Positions 1 to 7,659 are shown, counted from the stretch's first letter. The stretch is 9,129 bases of DNA from Pseudomonadota bacterium (GCA_021617435.1 JAJWCP010000058.1:1-9129); one strand, 5' to 3'. The notes: generated from the sequence alone by a model not told the origin. Translations and numbers: made by a program.

Positions 1-494
1 ACAATATACAAACTCTGCCTTGGGTGCAAAAAGCAGAAATCAAGCGCAGTTTTTTCCCGAATATCTTACAAATAAAATTAACCGAGAAAGAAGTGTCAGC
101 TCTATGGCAATATGGTAATAAATTTTATCCGGTAGACAGCGACGGCAATTTAATTGAGGCTGAATTTACGCCTCATAAGCCGATTTTGGTTATTGTTGGG
201 CGCAATGCGCCGGAAAAAATCGGCGAACTGTTAAAAATAACTTCCGAAAACCCGGAAATCAGCAAACGCATTAAAGCAGCCATATTACATTCCGGACGCC
301 GTTGGGACATTGTGTTTGATAACATTGAAAACGGCACGATTTTAAAACTTCCTGAAAAGCAAACGGAAGAAGCTTGGAAAAAATTTGTAAAAATTGAAAA
401 TCGGCATGGCATTCTTAAACGTAAATTAACCTTCATAGACTTAAGATACGATAATAAAGTAATTGTGAGCGTTAACGATTCTCCTGCTCTGTAG
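1..494 (+). CDS. ftsQ: Cell division protein FtsQ, C-terminal part (5' truncated by window edge)
   Basis: FtsQ is a bitopic inner-membrane divisome protein whose periplasmic POTRA and beta domains recruit FtsB and FtsL to the division site. The reading frame is open from base 3 with no upstream stop, so the gene starts outside the window; about 163 residues are visible. The first visible residues (LPWVQKAEIKRSF, then LQIKLTEKEVSALWQ) match the typical FtsQ pattern of a PWV-x-x-A-x-[VI]-x-R segment followed by a TE-rich strand and ALW. The beta domain follows, ending near LTFIDLRYDNKVIVSV, which resembles the usual 'DLR..dr' close of the domain. The GTG at 24 is an internal valine codon, not the start: the conserved PW lies just upstream of it. 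ftsA begins 28 bases after the stop with no terminator between, consistent with co-transcription in the dcw cluster. The family is assigned by motif and context; sequence divergence leaves some doubt. Confidence 0.9.
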   Translation, partial: NIQTLPWVQKAEIKRSFFPNILQIKLTEKEVSALWQYGNKFYPVDSDGNLIEAEFTPHKPILVIVGRNAPEKIGELLKITSENPEISKRIKAAILHSGRRWDIVFDNIENGTILKLPEKQTEEAWKKFVKIENRHGILKRKLTFIDLRYDNKVIVSVNDSPAL

Positions 495-510
495 CAGGGT
501 ATAGTTTTGT

Positions 511-515
511 AAGGA
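511..515 (+). promoter_or_regulatory. Ribosome binding site of ftsA
   Basis: AAGGA lies 7 bases before the GTG at 523. It supports GTG as the ftsA start; no ATG in the frame lies nearby, and the protein begins at the usual distance before the first ATP-binding motif. Confidence 0.75.
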
Positions 516-522
516 CAGTACC

Positions 523-1779
523 GTGAATTCTTTTACCCGAACGTCAACTCAGACATTGGCAACTTTAGACATAGGCTCGTCTAAAGTATGTTGTTTGATA
601 GCGCATATCGGACGCGGTAACAAAATTGAAATTGTCGGCAACGGATATTATGCTTCCAAAGGTATTAAAAACGGCATTATCACTGATATTAACGAAGCTA
701 CGCTATCGGTTTGCAATGCGGTTGAAACGGCAGAACAATCAGCTAATGAGCGTATTAGTCGCGTTATTGTTAACGTTTCAGGCGAGAAGACCGCGGCTTT
801 TATCAACAATAGCTCGCTTGCCTTGCGTAAAAACCGTCCGATTAACGAATCGGATATTGAAAAACTGATAGCTAAAATAAACTTAAAAGCAAATGTTGCG
901 GATTATGAATTAATCCATTGTCTGCCAACCCATTTCAGGGTTGATAAAGGCGAACAGACCACAGACCCGCGCAACATTTACGGCGAAAATTTAAGTTTAG
1001 ATATGATGTACGGAATTTACCCCACCATTTTGTGCAAAAACCTTTACGGCGTGATTGAAAATGCGCATTTGGAAATTGCCGAAAAAACTTTTTCAGCTTA
1101 TGCCTCTGCTTTAGCCTGCCTGGTAGATGACGAGAAAAAACTCGGCGCCACGGTTATTGATATCGGCGGCGGCTTAATCAGTATGGTGACTTTCAAAGAC
1201 GGCTTTCCGGTTAAATTTGCCACCATTCCTTTGGGAGGAATGAACATTACCACAGACATTGCCTGGGTATTTACGACCTCGTTCGCTCATGCCGAAGCGC
1301 TTAAAATTCGCGAGGGTTGCGCCTTCCCGATTAGCACAGACGAAACAAAAAGCATTAAAATTTATCCGGTCGGCGAAGAAGATGACAGCTCTATCCGAAC
1401 TATCAAAAAATCCGAACTAAACGAAGTTATTGCCGCGCGCGTTGAAGAAATGTTTGAGATGATTAATCAAAAACTTGATGAGCAAGGACTGAAAGATTTA
1501 CAAAATCATCGTATTGTTTTAACCGGCGGAACCAGTCTTTTACCGGGAATCGGTAAAATGGCAAGTTCCATCTTAAAAAAACAAATACGAATCGGCGTTC
1601 CGCATAATATTCCGAACATTCCGCGCGAGATGTATTCACCGATTTTTTCAACCGCTTTAGGCATGCTTTTGTTTGCCATAAACTACAATGAAAGCAAGCC
1701 GAGTAAAACTATCGGAAAAACCTCTGCCGATATTGGCAGTTTCGGTAAGATTTTCAGTTGGATTAAACAAAATTTTTAA
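523..1779 (+). CDS. ftsA: Cell division protein FtsA, actin-like membrane tether of FtsZ
   Basis: FtsA is an actin-fold ATPase that anchors FtsZ filaments to the inner membrane and recruits later divisome proteins. Visible motifs in order are the phosphate-1 loop (TLDIGSSKVCCLIA, D16 to about A27), the phosphate-2 loop (TVIDIGGG, 210-217) and the adenosine motif (LTGGTSLLPG, 333-342). The segment between the first two loops carries the FtsA-specific 1C/SHS2 region. The last residues (FGKIFSWIKQNF) form a short amphipathic helix with aromatic and hydrophobic residues on one face, as expected for the membrane-targeting sequence. At 418 residues the length is normal. The start is GTG with AAGGA 7 bases upstream. 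ftsQ lies 28 bases before and ftsZ 113 bases after, the canonical order. No odd residues were seen in the nucleotide-binding loops. Confidence 0.97.
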   Translation: MNSFTRTSTQTLATLDIGSSKVCCLIAHIGRGNKIEIVGNGYYASKGIKNGIITDINEATLSVCNAVETAEQSANERISRVIVNVSGEKTAAFINNSSLALRKNRPINESDIEKLIAKINLKANVADYELIHCLPTHFRVDKGEQTTDPRNIYGENLSLDMMYGIYPTILCKNLYGVIENAHLEIAEKTFSAYASALACLVDDEKKLGATVIDIGGGLISMVTFKDGFPVKFATIPLGGMNITTDIAWVFTTSFAHAEALKIREGCAFPISTDETKSIKIYPVGEEDDSSIRTIKKSELNEVIAARVEEMFEMINQKLDEQGLKDLQNHRIVLTGGTSLLPGIGKMASSILKKQIRIGVPHNIPNIPREMYSPIFSTALGMLLFAINYNESKPSKTIGKTSADIGSFGKIFSWIKQNF

Positions 1780-1815
1780 TTTTCCGACACCTTGTATTTT
1801 ATTGTTAAAAACTTT

Positions 1816-1835
1816 TTTTGGTAACCAAAACTTAA
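1816..1835 (+). promoter_or_regulatory. Palindrome plus CtrA-like box upstream of ftsZ (candidate operator)
   Basis: Two overlapping signals lie in the 113-base ftsA-ftsZ gap. First, 1816-1822 (TTTTGGT) and 1824-1830 (ACCAAAA) are perfect inverted repeats around one base. Second, 1821-1835 reads GTAA-N7-TTAA, seven of eight matches to the alphaproteobacterial CtrA consensus TTAA-N7-TTAA. CtrA is known to control ftsZ in Caulobacter. The region is AT-rich, so chance matches are likely, and the CtrA reading is inference. Confidence 0.35.
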
Positions 1836-1862
1836 TTTATTTTCTTTATGCTGTTGCATAAT
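1832..1862 (+). promoter_or_regulatory. Possible ftsZ promoter
   Basis: CATAAT at 1857-1862 matches five of six bases of the -10 consensus. Only a poor -35 (TTAATT, 1832-1837, 19-base spacer) is available, and it overlaps the CtrA-like box, an arrangement seen at promoters that depend on an activator. A separate ftsZ promoter is common because FtsZ is needed in greater amounts than FtsA. The rest of the gap shows no terminator hairpin, so read-through from ftsA is also likely. Confidence 0.3.
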
Positions 1863-1892
1863 AAAAAAGAATTTATATGGGAGCGTTAAAAT

Positions 1893-3644
1893 ATGCCTAT
1901 TAACTTATCCGTAGCAGATAAACAACTCAGTCTTTTAAAACCGCGCATTATTGTTATCGGCGTCGGCGGCGGCGGCGGAAATGCCGTCAATAATATGATT
2001 AATAAAAACCTGGAAGGCGTTGATTTTATTGTTGCCAATACCGATGCTCAGGCTTTGGCTCACTCGGAAGCCGGTCGCAAAATTCAGTTAGGAGCTGAAA
2101 TTACGCAAGGTTTAGGCGCAGGCGCTCGTCCTGATGTGGGCAGAATGGCAGCGGAAGAGGCTAAAGATGAAATTGCGGAAGCCCTTGACGGCGCCAATAT
2201 GGTGTTTATTACCGCCGGTATGGGCGGAGGAACCGGCTCGGGCGCTGCTCCGTTAGTTGCAAAAATTGCCAAAGAAAAAGGCATTTTGACGGTCGGAGTT
2301 GTTACCAAACCGTTTGACTTTGAAGGTAAAAAACGCATGTCAACCGCTGAAACCGCCATTGCTGAGTTTACTGAGCAAGTTGACAGTATTATCATTATTC
2401 CTAACCAAAACTTGTTCCGTATTGCCAACCCCAACACCACCTTGGAAGAAGCATTTATATTAGCGGATAACGTATTATATTCCGGCGTTCGCTCCATTAC
2501 CGACCTGATGTTAATGCCGGGCTTAATGAACTTGGATTTTGCCGACATCAGAACCACTATGGAAGGCAAGGGCAAAGCTATTATGGGTACCGGCGAAGCG
2601 GAAGGCGAAGACCGCGCCACCATTGCCGCCAAACAGGCTTTATCTAACCCGTTGTTAGACGATTGCACTATAAATGGTGCTAAAAGCGTGTTGATTAATA
2701 TTACCGGCGGCAAAGATTTAACCTTGATGGAAGTTCAGAGTGCCGCTGACATTATCAAAAAAGAAGTTGATGATGATACAGAGATTATTTTCGGCTCCAG
2801 TTATGATGACGCTTTAGCCGGAAAAATCAGAGTTTCAATTGTGGTTACCGGTATTAATGACCAAAAAGGCGTTAAGACAAAAGATAAAGTTATTGAACCG
2901 ACTTCATACATAAATGACAGCTATGTTCCGGCAACCGATAAGAAAGCTGAAACCGAAAGCCAGAATTTGGCTGCCAATTTGGAGCGCTTTGCCGCCAACT
3001 CACAACCGGTGAATATAATTGACGAAGTTGCAGAACTTGAAGAATCTGCTCCGGAAACAAACGAAGAAGTTGTTGCGGAAAGCGTAGAAACTGTTGTCAG
3101 TGAAGAAGAAACTCCGGTTGAAGACGATATTGATTTATCACAAGAAGAAGCTGCGCCTGCTTCTGATTTTACCAAGTTTGAAGATTTTGACATGTTGGAA
3201 AAATCAGCTGAAATTTCGGATGCGCCGAAAGCCTCTGACTTGTTTAACGCTATTATGAATAAATCAGCCGCGCCACATTCGGAAAAAGAAGAAAAAAGCG
3301 AAAAAAGCCTGGAAGATTATATGCCGAGCGATGACGATATTTTTGTTGCAAAAACAAATATCAACACCGTAGACGATATACCGGAATTGTTCTCAGAACC
3401 TGAAGAACCTTCATTTGCGCCTAAGACAGAAAAAAAAGAAGAAGCTCCTCTGCCGATAAACGACAAGCCGAATTTTATTGATAAAATTTTAGGCATTTCC
3501 CGCGCGCGCAAAAACCGCAGAGACCAATACTCATACAATGAGCCGTCTTCTCCGCGTTTTGGCAATGAGCAAGACGATATGGAAGCTGCAAATTCAGATG
3601 AACCCGAAAATTTGGATATTCCGGCATTTTTAAGACGTAAATAA
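1893..3644 (+). CDS. ftsZ: Cell division protein FtsZ (tubulin-like GTPase) with long acidic linker
   Basis: FtsZ polymerises with GTP into the cytokinetic ring at midcell. The N-terminal nucleotide-binding domain shows the glycine-rich G1 loop (VGGGGGNAVNN, about 24-34), the tubulin signature GGGTGSGAAP (111-120) and the T7 synergy loop NLDFADI (213-219), whose acidic residues complete the GTPase site of the next subunit. The conserved globular part ends near residue 325. A linker of about 240 residues, very rich in Glu, Asp, Ser and Pro, follows, then a basic patch (KILGISRARKNRR) and the C-terminal peptide LDIPAFLRRK that binds FtsA. The 583 residues are long compared with many bacteria (E. 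coli 383) but normal for Alphaproteobacteria with extended linkers. GGGAG at 1879-1883 lies 9 bases before the ATG. The gene ends 12 bases before a strong hairpin, so it closes the division operon; lpxC, often next in this class, is absent. Confidence 0.98.
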   Translation: MPINLSVADKQLSLLKPRIIVIGVGGGGGNAVNNMINKNLEGVDFIVANTDAQALAHSEAGRKIQLGAEITQGLGAGARPDVGRMAAEEAKDEIAEALDGANMVFITAGMGGGTGSGAAPLVAKIAKEKGILTVGVVTKPFDFEGKKRMSTAETAIAEFTEQVDSIIIIPNQNLFRIANPNTTLEEAFILADNVLYSGVRSITDLMLMPGLMNLDFADIRTTMEGKGKAIMGTGEAEGEDRATIAAKQALSNPLLDDCTINGAKSVLINITGGKDLTLMEVQSAADIIKKEVDDDTEIIFGSSYDDALAGKIRVSIVVTGINDQKGVKTKDKVIEPTSYINDSYVPATDKKAETESQNLAANLERFAANSQPVNIIDEVAELEESAPETNEEVVAESVETVVSEEETPVEDDIDLSQEEAAPASDFTKFEDFDMLEKSAEISDAPKASDLFNAIMNKSAAPHSEKEEKSEKSLEDYMPSDDDIFVAKTNINTVDDIPELFSEPEEPSFAPKTEKKEEAPLPINDKPNFIDKILGISRARKNRRDQYSYNEPSSPRFGNEQDDMEAANSDEPENLDIPAFLRRK

Positions 3645-3656
3645 TCGTTTTTCAAG

Positions 3657-3687
3657 CCCCCGTTATTGTTAAAATAACGGGGGTTTT
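3657..3687 (+). terminator. Rho-independent terminator between convergent ftsZ and adiA
   Basis: CCCCCGTTATT (3657-3667) pairs perfectly with AATAACGGGGG (3673-3683) around a 5-base loop, followed by TTTT on the plus strand. It starts 12 bases after the ftsZ stop and lies 8 bases past the adiA stop on the other strand, so it probably serves both genes. The minus-strand U-tract is poor (CTTG), so termination of adiA may be weaker. Confidence 0.9.
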
Positions 3688-3691
3688 AATA

Positions 3692-5974
3692 TTATTGTTT
3701 AATACACAGAATATGATATTCGCCGTTTTGAACGCTGACGCCGTGCGTATCATGCTCAAAGCCTGCAAATTCGCGGTCAAAATCTTCAAGCGACTGCAAG
3801 TATGCAAGCAACGGCCCATCCGCCTCACCGAAATTTTCACCCGGCATTAAAAGCGGAATCCCTGGAGGATACGGAACCACGCCGGTGGCAACCGTTCTGC
3901 CCGCCATTTGTTTTAAGGTTAAGGATTCAACCTCATTTTTAACCAGTTTTTCATAAGCGTCTATCGGCGTCATATCAGGATGCGGCAACACCGAAAATCC
4001 GGCGGATAATTTTTGGGTGGTTTTCAGGCGCTTCATAGTCTCAAACATTTTATCGGCTAAATCTTTTAAGCCCATATCTTTGTATCGCTCAGTATCGGCA
4101 TTATAAATTTTAGGCAAAATACGCTCAAGCGGCGTATTGTTTTCATAATCGGATTTAAACTCAAACATCGCATTGAGCAGCGTGCCCCATTTGCCCTTTG
4201 TAACTCCCATTGAAAATAAGAACAATATGGTAAAATCGGCGGTCTTTTCAACTACAATGCCTTTGGTATCAAGATAAGCGGTAAGAATTGCCGCCGGAAT
4301 GCCGTTTTCAGCCAACCCGCCATCCGGCGAAACTCCCGGAGTAATAACCGAAACTTTAATCGGATCAAGCATGCAATAACCATCTTCTATATTGCCGAAG
4401 CCGTGCCATTCCTCATTGGGGTGCAAAACCCAACAATCAGGCGTGGTTGCCAAAAACTCGTCATCGGCTTTATAGAATGAAATACTCTCGCCGTTTTGAT
4501 TTTTAACCGTATCCGGTTGCCAAACATCAAAGAACCAATCATTCTCTTTGCTTTTTTCGGCATGAATACGCGCAATCGTTTTGCGGAAAGTTATTGCCTC
4601 GCGGATAGCAATATCGGTTAAAGTTTTACCGCCGCCGTTATCCATCATCGCGGCGCTGATATCGTTGGAGGCAATAATCGGATAAAACGGCGAAGTAGAA
4701 GAATGCATCATCAACGACTCGTTAAACCTTTGGTGACTTATCGGATTACGCCCTTCCAAAATATGAATCATGGAAGCCTGTGAGAACGCCGCCAATAATT
4801 TGTGAGTTGATTGGGTGGCAAAAACGGTCGGCTGATTTTTATCATAAGTCTTAGGGTTGCAGCACATAGCATAGCGGTTTTCATAAAGCGGATTAAAGCG
4901 CGCATAGCCGTACCAAGCCTCATCAAAATGCAAACGGTCGGAACTTTGCCCCAACAGCTCGCGCACTTTGGCAACATTATAGCACAAGCCGTCATAAGTG
5001 GAGTTGGTGATAATAGCGTGCTTAGGCTGCGGATTTATCTTGCCGCGCACTAACGGATTTTGCTTAATACTCTCAGCTACCGCCTCTTTAGTTAAGCGCT
5101 CAGGAAAAATAGGACCGATAATGCCGTAACGATTGCGCGACGGAATTAAATAAGTTGGAACGGCGCCCGACAAGGTCATGGCGTGTTCAACCGACTTGTG
5201 ACAATTGCGGTCGCACAGGCAAACATCATTACGGGTGACGCTTGCCATTAAAATAATGCGGTTTGAAGTGGACGAGCCATTGGTAATATGATAACTGCGA
5301 GAGGAGTTAAAAACTTTGGAAATATAGCGTTCGCTTTCGCCGATAGGTCCGCTATGGTCAAGCATGGAGCCAAGTTCGCCGACGGAAATGGATAAATCGG
5401 AACGAAATATCTGCTCGCCGAAAAAGTTAAAAAAGTCACGTCCGACGGCTGATTTCAAAAAAGCCGTGCCTCCGGTATGTCCGGGAGTGTGCCATGAATA
5501 TTCGTGCACTTTGGCAAACTTAGCCAAAGCTTTGAACATAGGTGGCAAAATAAATTGACGATAACGCCGCACTGCCGCCTGAACACGCCCGCTGATAAAT
5601 TCAATAGTATCTTCCAACAGCCAAATAAAATCGCTGACCTTATCTAACACATCGGTCGGAATTTGCGATGCCATATTGCGGCTTGACATTACAAAAATCG
5701 GAATTTCTTTATTTTGCTTGCGGATAAAACTCAGCGCCTCATACGTGTTGGCGCAGCGGTTGCATTCAACTCCCATCAGCACACATTGTACACCTGCATC
5801 AGAGCTGAAAATGGCTTTAGCATCATCTAAATTTTCAGCGACAATTACTTGCGAGTCTTCTTTTTCCAAATCAGCCTGCAATTTACGGACAGCCCTCGCC
5901 GCCGCGGTATTATCGGCTAGATTTTCATAAGTGAGCAAAATTTTAACCTGAAACGGATTCTTAATATCTATCAT
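3692..5974 (-). CDS. adiA: Acid-inducible (biodegradative) arginine decarboxylase AdiA
   Basis: This PLP enzyme converts arginine to agmatine plus CO2, using up a cytoplasmic proton, and is the catalytic half of arginine-dependent acid resistance. The 760 residues match the family length (E. coli AdiA about 755). Residues 1 to about 135 form the CheY-like wing domain (KILLTYENLADN at the start), followed by the fold-type I PLP core: WHTPGHTGG, then LLDHSG-like MLDHSGPIGESE, PSRNRYGIIGPI, LHFDEAWYGYARFNP with D351 facing the pyridine nitrogen, and STHKLL with K392 as the Schiff-base lysine. The C-terminal part includes MLDPIKVSVITPG, LFSMGVTKGKWGTL and YPPGIPLLMPGENFG. The last two blocks and the 'RFNPLYENRYAM' segment resemble AdiA as I recall it more than lysine (CadA/LdcC) or ornithine (SpeC/SpeF) decarboxylases. 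AAGGAG lies 6 bases before the ATG. It sits 21 bases after adiC, clearly one operon. The main alternative is another substrate in the same family. Confidence 0.92.
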   Translation of the reverse strand: MIDIKNPFQVKILLTYENLADNTAAARAVRKLQADLEKEDSQVIVAENLDDAKAIFSSDAGVQCVLMGVECNRCANTYEALSFIRKQNKEIPIFVMSSRNMASQIPTDVLDKVSDFIWLLEDTIEFISGRVQAAVRRYRQFILPPMFKALAKFAKVHEYSWHTPGHTGGTAFLKSAVGRDFFNFFGEQIFRSDLSISVGELGSMLDHSGPIGESERYISKVFNSSRSYHITNGSSTSNRIILMASVTRNDVCLCDRNCHKSVEHAMTLSGAVPTYLIPSRNRYGIIGPIFPERLTKEAVAESIKQNPLVRGKINPQPKHAIITNSTYDGLCYNVAKVRELLGQSSDRLHFDEAWYGYARFNPLYENRYAMCCNPKTYDKNQPTVFATQSTHKLLAAFSQASMIHILEGRNPISHQRFNESLMMHSSTSPFYPIIASNDISAAMMDNGGGKTLTDIAIREAITFRKTIARIHAEKSKENDWFFDVWQPDTVKNQNGESISFYKADDEFLATTPDCWVLHPNEEWHGFGNIEDGYCMLDPIKVSVITPGVSPDGGLAENGIPAAILTAYLDTKGIVVEKTADFTILFLFSMGVTKGKWGTLLNAMFEFKSDYENNTPLERILPKIYNADTERYKDMGLKDLADKMFETMKRLKTTQKLSAGFSVLPHPDMTPIDAYEKLVKNEVESLTLKQMAGRTVATGVVPYPPGIPLLMPGENFGEADGPLLAYLQSLEDFDREFAGFEHDTHGVSVQNGEYHILCIKQ

Positions 5975-5995
5975 ACTTTTCTCCTTAAAATATTG

Positions 5996-7471
5996 TTACA
6001 GTTCGGATTCTATCATTTCAACCACAGGGAAGTGACTTTTGTAGCGCGAGACCAAATTGCTTTTATCGGCAAATGAAATCCAAAACATTAAAACCAGCGC
6101 CACAACGGTTACCGCAAGGGTTAAATAGCGCACCCAACGCGGCACTACGCACTGAATTTGCTTATCATGCTGTTGCATTTCCCACTGACGATTTTCCGCC
6201 AATTCATAAAAAATTACGGTAGAAATAACAAACATCAGCGCCCAACGCGTTTGTTCGGCATTTGAACCTATCATCGCCGCCATGCTGTAAAAGGCTCCGA
6301 TAAGCCCGACCGCCGTATAAAAAATACCTTGATTGGCGTTCATCTTTTCACGCCCGATAATTTTGATGGCAACCGATGAATAGATATACGGCAACAACGT
6401 CATAATCACGGCAATAGAAGCAATCTTGCCAAACTGCTGCGAGGCGGTCGGCGACATAGTGGCGAGTACCTGTACCGTCATAATACCGGCAACTATCGCC
6501 AAACCGGAAGCAGGAACGCCTTTTTTATTGGTACAGGCAAAAACTTTGCCAAACAAGCCGTCATCTGCCGCGGCTTTGGCGGTTTGCCCAACCAATAACG
6601 TCCAACCGCCGAGCGAGCCTAAACAGCCGATAGCGGCGCATGCAGCCACAATATTGCCGGCGGTAGGTCCGAGCGCGGCGCTGACCGCGGTTGAAAACGG
6701 CGCGGAAGATGAAATTAATTCTGAGCTTGGCACAATGCCCATTACCGCGCTTGAACTTAAAACATAACACAAAGCGGCAATAATCACGCCGGCAACAGTG
6801 GCTATCGGTACGTTTTTAGTCGGATTTTTAACCACAGCGGTTGAAACAGAAGCGCTCTCCACCCCTATAAATGCCCATAAGGTAAAGTTTAAGGTCATAC
6901 CAACGGCGCTTATATCGCTTTTGCCGGTAACATTCCAACCGCCCATATAAGTATCGGCGTTAAACCAAAACCAACCCAAAACCGCCATACCGATAATCGG
7001 GATTAGTGCCACGGTGGTGGTCATGCTCTGAATTTTGCCGACCACGTTCGGACCTAAAATATTGGCATAAGTAAAAAACCAAATTACGGCAATTTGCGCC
7101 ATTGCCATGACCAACGGATCTTTTAAAGTCGGAAAAAAGGTGGTTAAATAACCGAGTCCGGCAACCGCCAAGCCCACATTACCAACCACGTTGGCAAGCC
7201 AATAAACCAAATTGGTCTGGTAGCCCATATAATTGCCGAAAGCCTTTTTGGCATAAGCATACGGGCCTCCCGATGCCGGATAAATTTGGGTTAATTTTGA
7301 AAACACCAATGCCAGAGCTATGGCGCCGACAATGGTAATAAGCCAACCGAAAATGGCAATACTGCCGATTGCCGCCAAATTGGCCGGAAGCATAAACACG
7401 CCGGAACCCATCATATTACCGGCGACCATTAAAGTTGCCGGTATTAAGCCGATTTTATTTTTTTCATCCAT
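5996..7471 (-). CDS. adiC: Arginine:agmatine antiporter AdiC (APC superfamily)
   Basis: AdiC is an inner-membrane exchanger that imports arginine and exports agmatine, completing the proton-consuming cycle with AdiA. The protein is hydrophobic throughout with the APC (LeuT-like) fold. Substrate-site residues known in E. coli AdiC are present at a constant offset of three: N19 and S23 (GNMMGSGVF, E. coli N22/S26), W199 and E205 (TLWAFIGVES, W202/E208) and W290 (LGSLGGWTLL, W293). The ATG at 7471 is chosen because AAGGAG lies 7 bases upstream and MDEKNKIGLIPATLMV aligns with the start of AdiC; a 22-codon upstream extension to 7537 is possible but lacks support. With this start the length is 491 residues against 445 in E. 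coli. The excess is a C-terminal tail with an extra hydrophobic helix (449-468) and a 23-residue end. It precedes adiA by 21 bases. No AdiY-like regulator is seen nearby. Confidence 0.92.
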   Translation of the reverse strand: MDEKNKIGLIPATLMVAGNMMGSGVFMLPANLAAIGSIAIFGWLITIVGAIALALVFSKLTQIYPASGGPYAYAKKAFGNYMGYQTNLVYWLANVVGNVGLAVAGLGYLTTFFPTLKDPLVMAMAQIAVIWFFTYANILGPNVVGKIQSMTTTVALIPIIGMAVLGWFWFNADTYMGGWNVTGKSDISAVGMTLNFTLWAFIGVESASVSTAVVKNPTKNVPIATVAGVIIAALCYVLSSSAVMGIVPSSELISSSAPFSTAVSAALGPTAGNIVAACAAIGCLGSLGGWTLLVGQTAKAAADDGLFGKVFACTNKKGVPASGLAIVAGIMTVQVLATMSPTASQQFGKIASIAVIMTLLPYIYSSVAIKIIGREKMNANQGIFYTAVGLIGAFYSMAAMIGSNAEQTRWALMFVISTVIFYELAENRQWEMQQHDKQIQCVVPRWVRYLTLAVTVVALVLMFWISFADKSNLVSRYKSHFPVVEMIESEL

Positions 7472-7478
7472 AGCACCT

Positions 7479-7484
7479 CTCCTT
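7479..7484 (-). promoter_or_regulatory. Ribosome binding site that fixes the adiC start
   Basis: The minus strand reads AAGGAG 7 bases before the ATG at 7471. It decides for this start over the in-frame ATG at 7537, which would add 22 residues with no homologous counterpart in AdiC. Confidence 0.85.
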
Positions 7485-7520
7485 AAACACAAAGATGCTA
7501 TATAACTAATCAGCAAAAAA

Positions 7521-7533
7521 CGATTTACAATCG
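7521..7533. promoter_or_regulatory. Small inverted repeat in the adiC upstream region
   Basis: CGATT (7521-7525) and AATCG (7529-7533) are inverted around TAC. On the minus strand the site contains TTGTAA, a possible -35, followed 19 bases later by TTATAT, a possible -10, about 50 bases before adiC. It could be an operator over the adiC promoter. Arms of five bases are short and the promoter match is weak. Confidence 0.2.
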
Positions 7534-7563
7534 CCAAAGATGAAATTTATTTGCACAGGATAT

Positions 7564-7594
7564 ACAACTTATGCACAGCACGGACTCGTAAATA
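7564..7594. repeat. 31-base direct repeat, copy 1
   Basis: These 31 bases recur exactly at 9099-9129. The repeat begins ACAACTTATGCACAGC and ends GGACTCGTAAATA. It contains TTATGCACA (7569-7577), a match to the relaxed DnaA-box pattern TTATNCACA, and GACTC (7583-7587), a GANTC (CcrM-type) methylation site. TGCACAG also occurs 20 bases upstream at 7552-7558. The copy lies between the divergent adiC and the cysteine-rich gene, and it ends just before the -35 of the latter. Confidence 0.9.
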
Positions 7595-7621
7595 TTGCAA
7601 AAAAAAAACGCGGAGTATAAT
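7595..7621 (+). promoter_or_regulatory. Promoter of the cysteine-rich gene with an A10 spacer tract
   Basis: TATAAT (7616-7621) is a perfect -10, 38 bases before the start codon. The best -35 is TTGCAA (7595-7600), four of six matches, with a short 15-base spacer. A run of ten A (7599-7608) overlaps the end of the -35 and fills half of the spacer. Slippage in this run would change the -35 to -10 spacing and so promoter strength. Confidence 0.55.
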
Positions 7622-7659
7622 AAGCTAAAATTTATCAATTTCAGCTAAGGAGCAGTGTT

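Noticed and set aside
24..494. GTG at 24 as the start of a 156-residue protein
   Set aside because: The frame stays open to the window edge and the conserved FtsQ residues LPWV lie just before and across the GTG, so it is an internal codon.
2084..2713. 209-codon minus-strand frame inside ftsZ
   Set aside because: It is antisense to the most conserved part of ftsZ and lacks a recognisable domain or ribosome binding site.
7472..7537. 22-residue N-terminal extension of AdiC from the ATG at 7537
   Set aside because: No Shine-Dalgarno fits that ATG, while the ATG at 7471 has AAGGAG at 7 bases and matches the start of AdiC.
7552..7594. Possible Xer dif-like recombination site in the repeat
   Set aside because: TTATGC and TATACA fragments recall dif, but the two half-sites are not in inverted arrangement, so the match does not hold.
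7540..7620. 26-codon ORF running through repeat copy 1 (contains TTYAQHGLVN)
   Set aside because: It has no ribosome binding site and ends inside the promoter -10. The same peptide frame is open in copy 2, but that follows from the DNA repeat itself. A remnant of a lost gene cannot be excluded.
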